This document shows positions 19,201-25,677 of a stretch of 64,000 nucleotides of DNA, piece by piece. Source of the stretch: Serratia proteamaculans (GTDB lineage Bacteria; Pseudomonadota; Gammaproteobacteria; Enterobacterales; Enterobacteriaceae); contig NZ_SWDE01000004.1 in NCBI RefSeq assembly GCF_013337185.1, positions 310,001 through 374,000 of the forward strand, written 5' to 3'. Below the pieces are notes generated by a model. The model did no database searches, was not told where the DNA came from, and saw only the letters and a list, made by a program, of their open reading frames with translations. Both the position numbers and the translations under genes were made by a program. Positions within the stretch are counted from its first letter, which is position 1. Each line of letters starts with the position of its first letter.

Positions 19201-22200
19201 ATCCAGGGCAACAACTCGCTGTTGGCCAGCGCCGGGCGTGACATAAATGCCATTAGCACCACCCGTACGGCGCAGAGCGTTAACGGCGCCAACAGCTTTG
19301 AGCGCACCAACATCGACAGCGTGGCGGGCATGTATGTACAGGGCGCCGACGGCAAGCTGATGCTGCAGGCCGGTCGCGACATCAAACTGGATGCGGCGCA
19401 GGTGGTTAACAGCGGTGAGAACGGCCAGACGGTGCTGAATGCCGGGCGCGATCTCAACCTGAATACGGTGACCACCGCCAGCCGTGACAACCTGATTTGG
19501 AACGGTGATAACAGCCTGAAACAGGGCAACAGCCAGCAGGTGGGCAGCGAAGTGGTCGGCAAGGGGGCTGTGACCCTCAACGCGGGCAACGATCTCAATG
19601 CCCGTGCGGCAACGGTTTCCGCCGGTGAGGCGCTTAACCTGAATGCCGGTCATGACATCAACATTCTCAACGGTGAGAACACTCGCGATCTGGACGAGCG
19701 TCATAAGGTGACCGGCGGCAACGGCCTGATGTCGAAAACCACCACCACCACCCGCGACAGCTTTGATCGTCAGACCGTCCAGGGCAGCACCCTCAGCGGT
19801 GACAGCATCAACGTGCTGGCAGGTAACGATCTGCGCGTGCAGGGCAGCAGCGTGGCCGGCACTCAGGATGTGAAACTGCTGGCGGGTAACGATCTGACCG
19901 TGACTGGCGCGACCGAGAGCAACCGTGAACTGCATCTCAAGCAGGAGAAAAAATCCGGCCTGATGAGCAGCGGCGGCATCGGCATCAGTTACGGCACCGA
20001 AAGCCTGAAAACCACCGATACCGCGCAGGGCCTGACCAATCAGGGCAGTACCCTCGGCAGCGTGAATGGCAACCTGACGCTGGGGGCCGGTAACAACCTG
20101 GCGGTGACCGGCTCCGAACTGGTGGCCGGTAAAGACATGGCACTGAGCGGCAAGAATGTGTCGGTGACGCAGGCACAGGACCAGAACAGCCAGACCCACA
20201 AGGTTGAACAGAAGAAATCCGGGCTGACGCTGGCGCTTTCCGGCACGGTCGGCAGCGCGTTGAACACCGCGGTGGAAACCTCACAGCAGGCAAAATCTAC
20301 CGACGACAGCCGTCTGGCGGCGTTGCAGGGCACCAAAGCGGCGTTAAGTGGCGTGCAGGCCGTTCAGGCGGCGCGCTTGGCCGAGGCGCAGGGTGCCGAT
20401 CCTGCCAACAATAATATGGTGGGGATCAGTATTTCCTACGGGACCCAGTCTTCGACCTCTACCCAGAACAGCGGGCAGAGCACCGCCCAGGGCAGCAGCT
20501 TGACGGCAGGCAACAACCTGAGCATCACCGCCAGCGGCAACGGCGTGAAGGGGCAGGATGGCGACATCACCGTGCAGGGCAGCCAATTGCAGGCGGGCAA
20601 AGACGTCAGCCTGAATGCCAATCGTGACGTGAACCTGCTGTCTGCCACCAACACCCAGTATCTGGACGGCAAGAACGAGAGCCAGGGCGGCACGCTCGGC
20701 GTGGGCATCGGCGTCGGTTCCGGTGGCATCGGGCTGAGCGTCTCCGCCAGCGTCAACAAAGGCAAAGGCAACGAGAAGGGCAACGGCACCACGCATACCG
20801 AAACCACGGTGAACGCCGGTAATCAGGTCAATATCACCAGCGGACGCGACACCAACCTGATCGGCGCGCAGGTCACCGGTGAAACGGTCAAGGCCGACGT
20901 CGGCCGCAACCTGCTGCTGGAGAGTCAGCAGGACAGCGATCGTTACGACTCGAAGCAGCAAAACGCCAGCGCCGGCGGCAGCTTCACCTTCGGCTCCATG
21001 ACCGGCTCCGGCAGCATCAGCCTGAGCAAAGACAAGATGCACAGCAACTACGACAGTGTGCAGGAGCAGACCGGTATCTTCGCCGGTAAAGGTGGCTTTG
21101 ATCTGACGGTGGGGGAACATACCCAGCTTAACGGCGCGGTAATCGGCAGCACCGCCACGGCGGACAAAAATAAACTCGACACCGGCACGCTGGGCTTTAA
21201 GGATATTCACAATCAGGCTGATTTCGAGGTAGAGCACCAGAGCGTGGGCATCAGTTCCGGCGGCAGCATCGGTAGCCAGTTCGCCGGTAACATGGCCAAC
21301 GGCCTGCTGGTGGGGGCCAACAACAGCGGACACGACAGCTCAACCACCCAATCGGCGGTGAGCGACGGCACCATCATCATCCGCGATCAGGACAAACAGA
21401 CGCAGAACGTCAGTGAGCTGAGCCGCGACGTAGAGCACGCCAACCAAACCCTGAGCCCGATCTTCGACAAAGAGAAAGAGCAGAAACGCCTGCAGCAGGC
21501 GCAGTTGATCGGCGAGATCGGCAATCAGGCGATGGACATTGCGCGGACCGAGGGAGCTATTACGGCCACCAAGGCTGCCAAAGAGAAGATGAATAACGTC
21601 ACCGATACCGATCGCAAGGCGGCGGCAGACAAGCTGGCGAAAGATAAGCCTGGTGAGGTGATCACCGCCGAGGATATCAACGCGCAGATTTATCAGACGG
21701 CCTATAACCAGGCGTTTAGCGAGTCGGGTTATGGCACGGGCGGTAAGGTACAGCGCGCGATGCAGGCTGCTACAGCGGCGGTTCAAGGATTATCTGGTGG
21801 TGATTTGACGGGCGCATTGGCTAATGGCGCCGCGCCTTATATCACCAACGTGATAGCAAACAGTATTGATGATCCTGCAGCCCGAGTCCTGGCACATGCA
21901 GCGGTTAATGGTGCGCTGGCGGCGGCTCAGGGCAACAACGCGTTAGTTGGTGCGGGTGGCGCTGCGACCGCTGAACTTATTGGTATGATTGCTACTGAAG
22001 CCTACGGTAAGCCGGTGAGTGAACTGAGCGAAACGGAGAAGCAGACAGTATCAGCATTGGCTACACTCGCAGCAGGTTTGGCCGGTGGGTTGATTGGTGA
22101 TAGCAGTGCCGACGCGATCGCTGGAGCGCAGACTGGTAAGACGGTAGTTGAGAATAACTGGTTGAGTGAGACGGAATCCCGTCAGCTTGATAAGGAGCTT

Positions 22201-23052
22201 TCAGCCTGTAAAGCCTCGGGAGGAGACTGTAAGCCGGTGCTTGAAAAGTACATTAAAATCAGTAATAAAAATAGCAAAGAACTGGCAGACGCTTGTACGG
22301 GGGGCGGTATTGCTTGTGTCACTTGGGAAGAGGTTATCCAGGCAAATACCAATGTTGCCAGGGATGCTGACCCGGCACAGTTCCGTTTGAGTGAAAAATT
22401 GAAGGATCCAGATGCCGCAGCACTGGTAAATTATCTCAATGGTTCGGATCTTAAGTTCCTGAAAGATAATATTACCACCGGAGATCGTGTACTGGCGGTT
22501 GCCATCGATCCTACCTCTTGGCCAGCACTTGTGATGGGAGGGAAAGCTATAATCACGAATGGCGTAACTAAAGGGAAAGAGCAGCTGATAGCGGTAGGGG
22601 TCTCCGGGGCGGCCAACGCAGCTATTCAATATGGGACGAGTAAAACCGGAGAGGTAAAATTGTCCGATGTAATCGGCGCAGGCATCATCGGAGCAATCAC
22701 TGCAGGCAAGGGGTATAATCCTACTGTTACATGGAATGCGGCAGGTGGCTATTATTCAGCAGAAATAAAAGGTGATGATCCATTCCTTGCAGCATTATTA
22801 GGAAAGGCTGGCGCATCTGTTGGTTATGTTTCTGGGAATATTATTAAAGTTCCTATGGATAAAATCCTTAACCCAGTATCTAAGCAGTATGAGTGGGTAC
22901 CAACTGGTATTTGGACCATAACAAAACCAGCACCGCAAAGTTCTCTTCCTTCTCTTAGCGGTAATATAGGGGACTCGACGGCGTCAGGACTGTTTGGTAG
23001 TGGTATGGAGGCAGCATTAAAAGAGCAAGGGGAAAAGAATGAAAAAAAGTAG
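13219..23052 (+). CDS. cdiA: Contact-dependent inhibition effector CdiA (filamentous haemagglutinin type, VENN-CT toxin)
   Basis: A 3277-residue TpsA exoprotein. The N-terminus has the extended signal peptide MNKNLYRIIFNKARG, with cleavage near residue 68. The TPS secretion domain carries NPSGI (178-182) and the cysteine pair CNGCG (184, 187). Long FHA-1 repeats (LDNxxGxL type) run to about residue 1530. A less repetitive stretch of about 1530-1940 is probably the receptor-binding and periplasmic-arrest part. FHA-2 repeats (AGRDIxL type) run from about 2000 to 2650, and the pretoxin region ends with VENNW at 2977-2981. The last ~297 residues are the toxin CT: a short Cys-containing entry part, then a glycine-rich hydrophobic domain (GVSGAANAAIQYG, DVIGAGIIGAITAGKG, AEIKGDDPFLAALLGK). 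This suggests a membrane-active rather than a nuclease toxin; that activity is inferred. Base composition drops from about 21,750 on. The 3' end overlaps the immunity gene by 14 bases. Confidence 0.94.
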   Translation: MNKNLYRIIFNKARGMLMVVADIARSGRAGSARSPGLGHTLSQCIGKISAISFSLLIALGAIQPVQAAIIADGNAPGGQQPTIVNSANGTPQVNIQTPSAGGVSRNTYSQFDVDKQGAILNNSHKMTQTQQGGWVDGNPWLAKGEAKVILNEVNSRDPSRLNGYIEVAGQRAQVVIANPSGITCNGCGFINANRATLTTGQAQMNNGNLTGFNVERGEVVVEGAGMDSSRQDYTEIIARSTKINAGLWANDLNVTTGRNKVDAAHQQIDKQSDDPATRPQLAVDVAKLGGMYAGKIRMIGTETGVGVRNAGNIGAQAGSVVVTADGRIENSGKISSGGDTQLASKGGVSNSGSVFAAGNAGVNSDGEVQNSGSIAARNHVRVQAASLNSSKGSTLAAGVQQDGKLGGSGELALTTSGKLTAQGQNLAAGDLRANGQGADFSGSRTAGTNVMLDAGQGDLTTANAQVEATQQLTANSGKLLNNDGGKLAANKLALNAHDLSNRKGEITQLGGDDLTLNPQGKLDNAGGRIASNGNGLTLKVGAIDNQSGEIVHAGKGALTVNTARLQGDGGKLLSNGQLSMLGGDYVLDGGTTSAQQIALDADSLSNRNGQLVQSGNGEMRLNTRRGIDNQGGQLAANGNVTLNAAQLNNQNGKVIAAQDGSLKAQVSGALDNRQGQLAASQHTRLQADKLDNRKGLVSAATGSAEIAAQQTLDNRGGRIEAKQGLQLSGGGLENQAGQVVGGELALALGKGALNNQQGTIAATGGLSLNSGALTNDGGLLQSAGNMNMDTQGAALSNRLSGETGGILSQGTLTIHSGALDNTQGMLVGGGTTELFTGSLDNSKGTLVGKQTLNIDSLALTNDGGLLQAGGDATLNTQGQTLTNRDSGKNGGISSLGKLTIDSGAVDNQAGFIASSGDLQLHGEQLDNRQGTLASEKHLSAAVNTLNNQGGAIKSGQDMVLNAKDLLDNSNLGVIGAGKKLQLDSDHLVNNQGTLVSADAAKLNFGLLENQGGQLAAQMVLELHGNSLNNNDGGLIQSGDRLELAVDRLTNNHSGDKGGITSQGAMNLTTGVFDNGQGVVIAGKDLKLDAEALLNGGGKLVAQQALELNTTGSLSNQGGLVQSGADMQIDTHGQLLDNQNGTLHSLGQLQLSSGDLNNQGGTLGAKGDFTLAALKLDNSNGGRIIGEKAVTLTSAGLDNRNGQIQAVGNLLLDSAQGIIDNTLGLIRSGASVTLNALQFTNDSTQAENKGLEGQSVVLNTGTLSNRGGNILANQQLTITNAGLLDNSGGQLAASGNLQLQGATLNMLNTAGTIKAGKLLDIDAAAVGGDGQLLSLGDINLVSGQGINNSGEMIANGNFNFTTPGDVTNSGKLLAGSKLDLHANNLFNNASGEINAGQDWLTVNGTLTNYGLIDGKHTLLTANTLTNIGTGRIYGDAIGVQTVTFNNLAENGTAATLAGRERVDIGTQTLNNYGHGLIYSGGDMAIGGQLDANYLVSGQAGTLNNHSSTIESAGNMALSAGQINNVNDHFSTELVTVSSDKLTEYQLSGSDKRYQPDEIRITHDEVNYLNTPDGRKDNYNQFDFNRTVQETQIKESDPAKIIAGGDMAINAGHLLNDKSQVVAGGTLAINAGSVDNVAVAGQRLTTDAGEVTNYYRIKKKGKDKQGHNATAYTPPTTIQTIALKPSQLIDHGQVAGNPIAITPLTPQGTDTTIGAAGGVNTVVTGSDISAGMQSIGSGAIPAILAVALQPGQQFEVANKVNSQQGDAVDSVVRIVGPDTRLPDNSLFKTNPAPGGQYLVETDPRFTNQKSWLGSDYMIAKATNNQDNVLKRLGDGYYEQRLIREQVINLTGQRYLDGYNNDEEQFKALMDQGLTFSQQYNLKVGVALTPEQMGLLTKDIVWLVNAKVTLPDGSQQNVLVPQVYARMQPGDLDGSGALIAGRNVNLNLGEGLFNSGHIAGREVVKLSAANITNVAGNIQGADVGLIARTDINNIGGVIQGNNSLLASAGRDINAISTTRTAQSVNGANSFERTNIDSVAGMYVQGADGKLMLQAGRDIKLDAAQVVNSGENGQTVLNAGRDLNLNTVTTASRDNLIWNGDNSLKQGNSQQVGSEVVGKGAVTLNAGNDLNARAATVSAGEALNLNAGHDINILNGENTRDLDERHKVTGGNGLMSKTTTTTRDSFDRQTVQGSTLSGDSINVLAGNDLRVQGSSVAGTQDVKLLAGNDLTVTGATESNRELHLKQEKKSGLMSSGGIGISYGTESLKTTDTAQGLTNQGSTLGSVNGNLTLGAGNNLAVTGSELVAGKDMALSGKNVSVTQAQDQNSQTHKVEQKKSGLTLALSGTVGSALNTAVETSQQAKSTDDSRLAALQGTKAALSGVQAVQAARLAEAQGADPANNNMVGISISYGTQSSTSTQNSGQSTAQGSSLTAGNNLSITASGNGVKGQDGDITVQGSQLQAGKDVSLNANRDVNLLSATNTQYLDGKNESQGGTLGVGIGVGSGGIGLSVSASVNKGKGNEKGNGTTHTETTVNAGNQVNITSGRDTNLIGAQVTGETVKADVGRNLLLESQQDSDRYDSKQQNASAGGSFTFGSMTGSGSISLSKDKMHSNYDSVQEQTGIFAGKGGFDLTVGEHTQLNGAVIGSTATADKNKLDTGTLGFKDIHNQADFEVEHQSVGISSGGSIGSQFAGNMANGLLVGANNSGHDSSTTQSAVSDGTIIIRDQDKQTQNVSELSRDVEHANQTLSPIFDKEKEQKRLQQAQLIGEIGNQAMDIARTEGAITATKAAKEKMNNVTDTDRKAAADKLAKDKPGEVITAEDINAQIYQTAYNQAFSESGYGTGGKVQRAMQAATAAVQGLSGGDLTGALANGAAPYITNVIANSIDDPAARVLAHAAVNGALAAAQGNNALVGAGGAATAELIGMIATEAYGKPVSELSETEKQTVSALATLAAGLAGGLIGDSSADAIAGAQTGKTVVENNWLSETESRQLDKELSACKASGGDCKPVLEKYIKISNKNSKELADACTGGGIACVTWEEVIQANTNVARDADPAQFRLSEKLKDPDAAALVNYLNGSDLKFLKDNITTGDRVLAVAIDPTSWPALVMGGKAIITNGVTKGKEQLIAVGVSGAANAAIQYGTSKTGEVKLSDVIGAGIIGAITAGKGYNPTVTWNAAGGYYSAEIKGDDPFLAALLGKAGASVGYVSGNIIKVPMDKILNPVSKQYEWVPTGIWTITKPAPQSSLPSLSGNIGDSTASGLFGSGMEAALKEQGEKNEKK

Positions 23053-23257
23053 ATCAGTTATTTTAATGTTATATTTAACGTGCTCGTTTTTTGTGCTTTT
23101 ATTCATCATGAGTCTATTATTTCAAACCCTTGGTTATTGGGTTAACGGAGGGGAGAACATAATATTTTTTGTAAAGGATAATTTTTACACCTACTTAAAA
23201 GTGGGGAGTGTTGGTTTTTTTGTTGGATTCGTGTTGTGGTTGTTTAATGTACGATGA
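23039..23257 (+). CDS. cdiI: CDI immunity protein CdiI (small two-helix membrane protein)
   Basis: The 72-residue product begins MKKSRSVILMLYLTCS and has two hydrophobic helices (about residues 8-30 and 52-70) joined by a loop (YWVNGGENIIFFVKDNF). It starts inside the cdiA 3' end and overlaps it by 14 bases, the classic cdiA-CT/cdiI arrangement. An inner-membrane immunity protein fits a toxin that acts on the membrane. It shares with the orphan immunity genes downstream the same size, topology and a glycine-rich second helix ending in Trp and hydrophobics (GFFVGFVLWLF). No individual family name is recognised. Confidence 0.85.
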   Translation: MKKSRSVILMLYLTCSFFVLLFIMSLLFQTLGYWVNGGENIIFFVKDNFYTYLKVGSVGFFVGFVLWLFNVR

Positions 23258-23372
23258 CACTGCTTTTAGCAAGCCAGCTCCACAGCATCCTTTGCCCCCT
23301 ATTATTGGAAATATGGGGGGCTCGGTAGTGTCAGAGATTGTACTGAAATGTTTAGGGGGAAATGGGTGGTAA
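23247..23372 (+). pseudogene. Relic of an orphan CdiA-CT tail
   Basis: The frame beginning ATG-TAC-GAT at 23247 encodes SKPAPQHPLPPIIGNMGGSV and a few more residues before the stop at 23370. The end of cdiA reads TKPAPQSSLPSLSGNIGDST, so this is the last ~40 codons of a related toxin C-terminus. Everything upstream of the tail has been lost. It overlaps the end of cdiI. The ATG is probably fortuitous. Confidence 0.75.
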
Positions 23373-23620
23373 ATGATAAAAATCCTGGGTGTTTTAATTA
23401 AGGTTTTTTCCTTATTGAACTTGCCATAAGCTCAGTTGTTCTGATTACCTTTGTTTTTCTTGAAGAGTTAACTTATATTTCAGAAGGCATTTTTAGCCTG
23501 GATAATTTGTGGTTAGGCTTGAGAGATGCTACTTTTGTGGCCATTCCAGCCAGTTTAATTATTTGGTTATTTTATTATGTAGTACCTGCGTTAAAAAATA
23601 ATTTGTATGTAAATTTATAA
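23373..23620 (+). pseudogene. Frameshifted orphan CDI immunity gene
   Basis: ATG 23373 directly follows the toxin-tail relic and reads MIKILGVLIK. It then runs into a T6 tract (aaggttttttcc), after which this frame stops within a few codons. In the neighbouring frame translation continues through FFLIELAISSVVLITFVFLE and a second hydrophobic helix (VAIPASLIIWLFYYVVP) to a stop at 23618. Joined, the two give a ~80-residue two-helix protein of the same pattern as the other immunity proteins here. The simplest reading is a slip in the T-run that broke an immunity gene. Confidence 0.75.
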
Positions 23621-23754
23621 TTTTAGACCATTAGACCTAGGCAGTTTCCTCTAAGCTATAAATCTACCATTTTCACACTGTTGTAGCCGGTTAATATTAG
23701 GTTCCCGGGGCACCGCAACCTGCGACCGAGTTTGTTAAGGCTTGGGGCAAGTTT

Positions 23755-24201
23755 ATGATAACTGCGGCATCATTGGGCTCAGGAACTGTTGTCGGCGGAA
23801 GTTCAATGGCCGTGGGGGGATTAATCGGTGGTTCGGCGAACGCAGGTGTACAGCTGCAAGGCAATAAACCCTTTAATTATACCGATTTGTTCATTGCCAC
23901 TGGGTCTGCTGCCCTGACTCAGGGTAAAGGTGTTGTTGCTACTGAAATTATTGGTGTGAGCGGAGCTTACGTCGGTAGTGAAATCAAAGGTGAAGACCCC
24001 AAGAATGCAATGATAGCTGCTGGCGTCGGTGGGGCCGTGGGTATTGTAGGGGGTAAGGTAATTACTGTTGGTAATCAGTTAAAACCTGTTGTATCGAGTA
24101 AAACAGCTGAGACTATGGGGAACGTTATAGGCTCAACGGCTTCTGAAATTACAAGTGGTTCAACACAAGATACGTTGGATGAAAAAGGTAAAGCAAAATG
24201 A
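23755..24201 (+). CDS. Orphan CdiA-CT toxin domain (second module), N-terminally incomplete
   Basis: This 148-residue frame starts at the first ATG but is open back to 23701, just after a TAG (VPGAPQPATEFVKAWGKF), with no start codon or ribosome site there. It is the glycine-rich part of a toxin related to the CT of the main cdiA. Shared landmarks are GGSANAGVQL, YTDLFIATGSAALTQGKGVV and GSEIKGEDPKNA, against AEIKGDDPFLAA in cdiA. The VENN junction and entry domain are missing, so it cannot be delivered as it stands. It could become active by recombination onto cdiA. Its stop overlaps the next immunity start as ATGA. Confidence 0.7.
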   Translation: MITAASLGSGTVVGGSSMAVGGLIGGSANAGVQLQGNKPFNYTDLFIATGSAALTQGKGVVATEIIGVSGAYVGSEIKGEDPKNAMIAAGVGGAVGIVGGKVITVGNQLKPVVSSKTAETMGNVIGSTASEITSGSTQDTLDEKGKAK

Positions 24202-24455
24202 AATTTATTAATTTCTTTATCCCAAAAACAATAGGTATTCATCTTCTTATTTTTCTGATTATCTATTGTATTATTTTTTCTGTACTTGCTGTATTACTGG
24301 CCAAAGGAGCTATCGCATTTATTGGGCATTTAGAGGGTGATGTTTCATCATTTAGCGTGGCCAAGGAATTTACGCACGCTTTAAAAGTGGGCATTGCGAG
24401 TGGAATTCCTCTGGGGATTGGTTGTTGGGTGTTATCTAAACTAGATGAAAACTAG
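24198..24455 (+). CDS. Orphan CDI immunity protein (second module)
   Basis: This 85-residue protein has two membrane helices (HLLIFLIIYCIIFSVLAVLL and VGIASGIPLGIGCWVLS). It starts in an ATGA overlap with the orphan toxin domain before it, as cognate immunity genes do. The C-terminus has been cut short by an 11-base tandem duplication. Without it the frame would read KLDEKKKSSPNK and stop at 24485, eight residues further on. Because the lost part is a charged tail, the protein may still work. Confidence 0.75.
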   Translation: MKFINFFIPKTIGIHLLIFLIIYCIIFSVLAVLLAKGAIAFIGHLEGDVSSFSVAKEFTHALKVGIASGIPLGIGCWVLSKLDEN

Positions 24456-24462
24456 ATGAAAA
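24441..24462 (+). repeat. 11-base tandem duplication at the end of the second immunity gene
   Basis: CTAGATGAAAA occurs twice head to tail (24441-24451 and 24452-24462). The first copy puts a TAG in the immunity frame. Removing one copy restores a longer lysine-rich C-terminus. Confidence 0.85.
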
Positions 24463-24499
24463 AAAGAAGTCCTCACCTAATAAATAGCCATATCAATTA

Positions 24500-25060
24500 T
24501 TGGCGGTTGCTGGGGCTATTTGGGGAGCCAAAGGCCTTGGTAAGGTGAGTAAAGATCATTACCAGGCGACTTCCGCATTGGTTACCGCTTGGGCACTATT
24601 TATGAGCGGTGTTGGAGGGGCTGTCATAGCACCTACTGCGGGTACTGCTGCCGTTATTGGGGGCGGGGCCTTAGGTGGCATTACAGATGCAACGAAACAA
24701 GCTATTACGATTAACTTTAAACCAAAAGAAAAATATAGTTATACCGATACATTGATTGCTATTGGTACCGGTGCGGTAACTCAGGGTAAAGGCCTTATTT
24801 TCTCTGGTGCTGTGAACTCGGGTGGTGCATATTTTGGCAGTAGGCTAAAAGGTGAAGATGCTACTGGTGCTGTGACTGGCGCAGTAGTTGGTACTTTAAT
24901 CGGTTATAAAGGCGGAGAGAAAATTACAGAGAAAATAATCTCTCATGGTGTTTCTCCTGTATCGGCTGAAGTTATTGGTACTGTAAGTGGTGGTGTAGTA
25001 GGAACTGCCATCGGCACCGGTGTAGAGAGTGGTCTGAAAAAGGATGATAGTAAAAAATGA
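24500..25060 (+). CDS. Orphan CdiA-CT toxin domain (third module), N-terminally incomplete
   Basis: The 186-residue frame begins at a TTG without a ribosome site and is open only back to the TAG at 24485-24487. The next ATG is at 24602. It aligns with the second module: VTAWALFM against VKAWGKFM, YTDTLIAIGTGAVTQGKG against YTDLFIATGSAALTQGKG, and RLKGEDATGAV against EIKGEDPKNAM. Upstream it keeps more of the entry region (GAIWGAKGLGKVSKDHYQ). It is a toxin domain without export parts, kept as a cassette next to its immunity gene, which overlaps its stop codon. Confidence 0.7.
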   Translation: MAVAGAIWGAKGLGKVSKDHYQATSALVTAWALFMSGVGGAVIAPTAGTAAVIGGGALGGITDATKQAITINFKPKEKYSYTDTLIAIGTGAVTQGKGLIFSGAVNSGGAYFGSRLKGEDATGAVTGAVVGTLIGYKGGEKITEKIISHGVSPVSAEVIGTVSGGVVGTAIGTGVESGLKKDDSKK

Positions 25061-25323
25061 AAAAGAAGCATGTTGGATTGTCTCTATTTTTGTATTTGCT
25101 GTGCTCTTGTACAATTTTGATACTAATGGGGGCATTAGTAGGAAGTGTTATTGGGCCTGTAATTACCTACTTTCGTGGTGGAGAGTTCCTCTATCAATGG
25201 AGTGAGTTGCTCTACATATCTTCAATGGGGGCTGGTGTTGGCGCTGTTCTTGGTGTGGGTATTTGGGTTCTTGCGAAAATAGAAGAAGTCAGAAAGCGGA
25301 ACGCAAGTTGGAAAGAGAAGTAA
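25057..25323 (+). CDS. Orphan CDI immunity protein (third module)
   Basis: An 88-residue protein with two hydrophobic segments (LFLYLLCSCTILILMGALVG and GAGVGAVLGVGIWVLAK) and a charged C-terminal tail (KIEEVRKRNASWKEK). The start overlaps the stop of the third toxin module as ATGA. Closest relative in the window is the fourth immunity gene, which shares FLYLLxSC and GVGIWVxAKIEE. Confidence 0.78.
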   Translation: MKKKHVGLSLFLYLLCSCTILILMGALVGSVIGPVITYFRGGEFLYQWSELLYISSMGAGVGAVLGVGIWVLAKIEEVRKRNASWKEK

Positions 25324-25349
25324 TTCCCTTGTAGATGTTTTTAAAGTAA

Positions 25350-25439
25350 TTATTTTATAGAGTGTTAGGGGGTGGTGGTGTCGCTGGGACAGTGATAGTG
25401 GTAGGCATGAAAATTGAGGTAAAAAGTAATGAAAAATAA
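25350..25439 (+). pseudogene. Relic of a fourth orphan CdiA-CT tail
   Basis: The frame from 25350 to a stop at 25437 reads VLGGGGVAGTVIVVGMKIEV and KSNEK. The end of the third toxin module reads VSGGVVGTAIGTGVESGLKK and DDSKK, so this is a leftover toxin terminus. It overlaps the following immunity gene by 11 bases, as a functional pair would. No start codon context; about 25 codons survive. Confidence 0.65.
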
Positions 25440-25677
25440 GAATGTAGATTTCTCGATGTTTTTATACTTATTGTTTTCATGTGTATTGTTGATAGTTGGA
25501 ATAGCTATTTTAGCCAGTTTTATCGCGCCAATAATATTCTTTTTCCGTAATGGGGTTTTTGATTATCGGTTAGATACGTTTATTTTTTCTTGTAAAGCTG
25601 GGATCGGAGCTGGTATTCCATTGGGTGTTGGTATTTGGGTGTTTGCGAAAATAGAAGAGTTCAAAAAGAAAAAATGA
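25429..25677 (+). CDS. Orphan CDI immunity protein (fourth module)
   Basis: An 82-residue two-helix protein (SMFLYLLFSCVLLIVGIAIL and GAGIPLGVGIWVFAK), clearly paralogous to the third immunity protein. The DNA encoding GIWVxAKIEE is nearly identical in the two genes (25258-25287 and 25630-25659). Its toxin partner survives only as the tail just upstream, so it is now an immunity gene without a local toxin. It could protect against siblings that carry the matching CdiA-CT. Its stop overlaps the next gene as ATGA. Confidence 0.78.
   Translation: MKNKNVDFSMFLYLLFSCVLLIVGIAILASFIAPIIFFFRNGVFDYRLDTFIFSCKAGIGAGIPLGVGIWVFAKIEEFKKKK

Noticed and set aside
17125-20199. 1024-codon minus-strand open frame inside cdiA
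   Set aside because: It is a shadow of the repetitive GC-rich cdiA reading frame, rich in His, Gln and Ala with no domain pattern, and no ribosome site precedes it.
13219-23052. CRISPR-like repeat structure in the repetitive part of cdiA
   Set aside because: The repeats are degenerate protein-coding FHA repeats with no constant DNA repeat and spacer pattern. I see no CRISPR array in the window.
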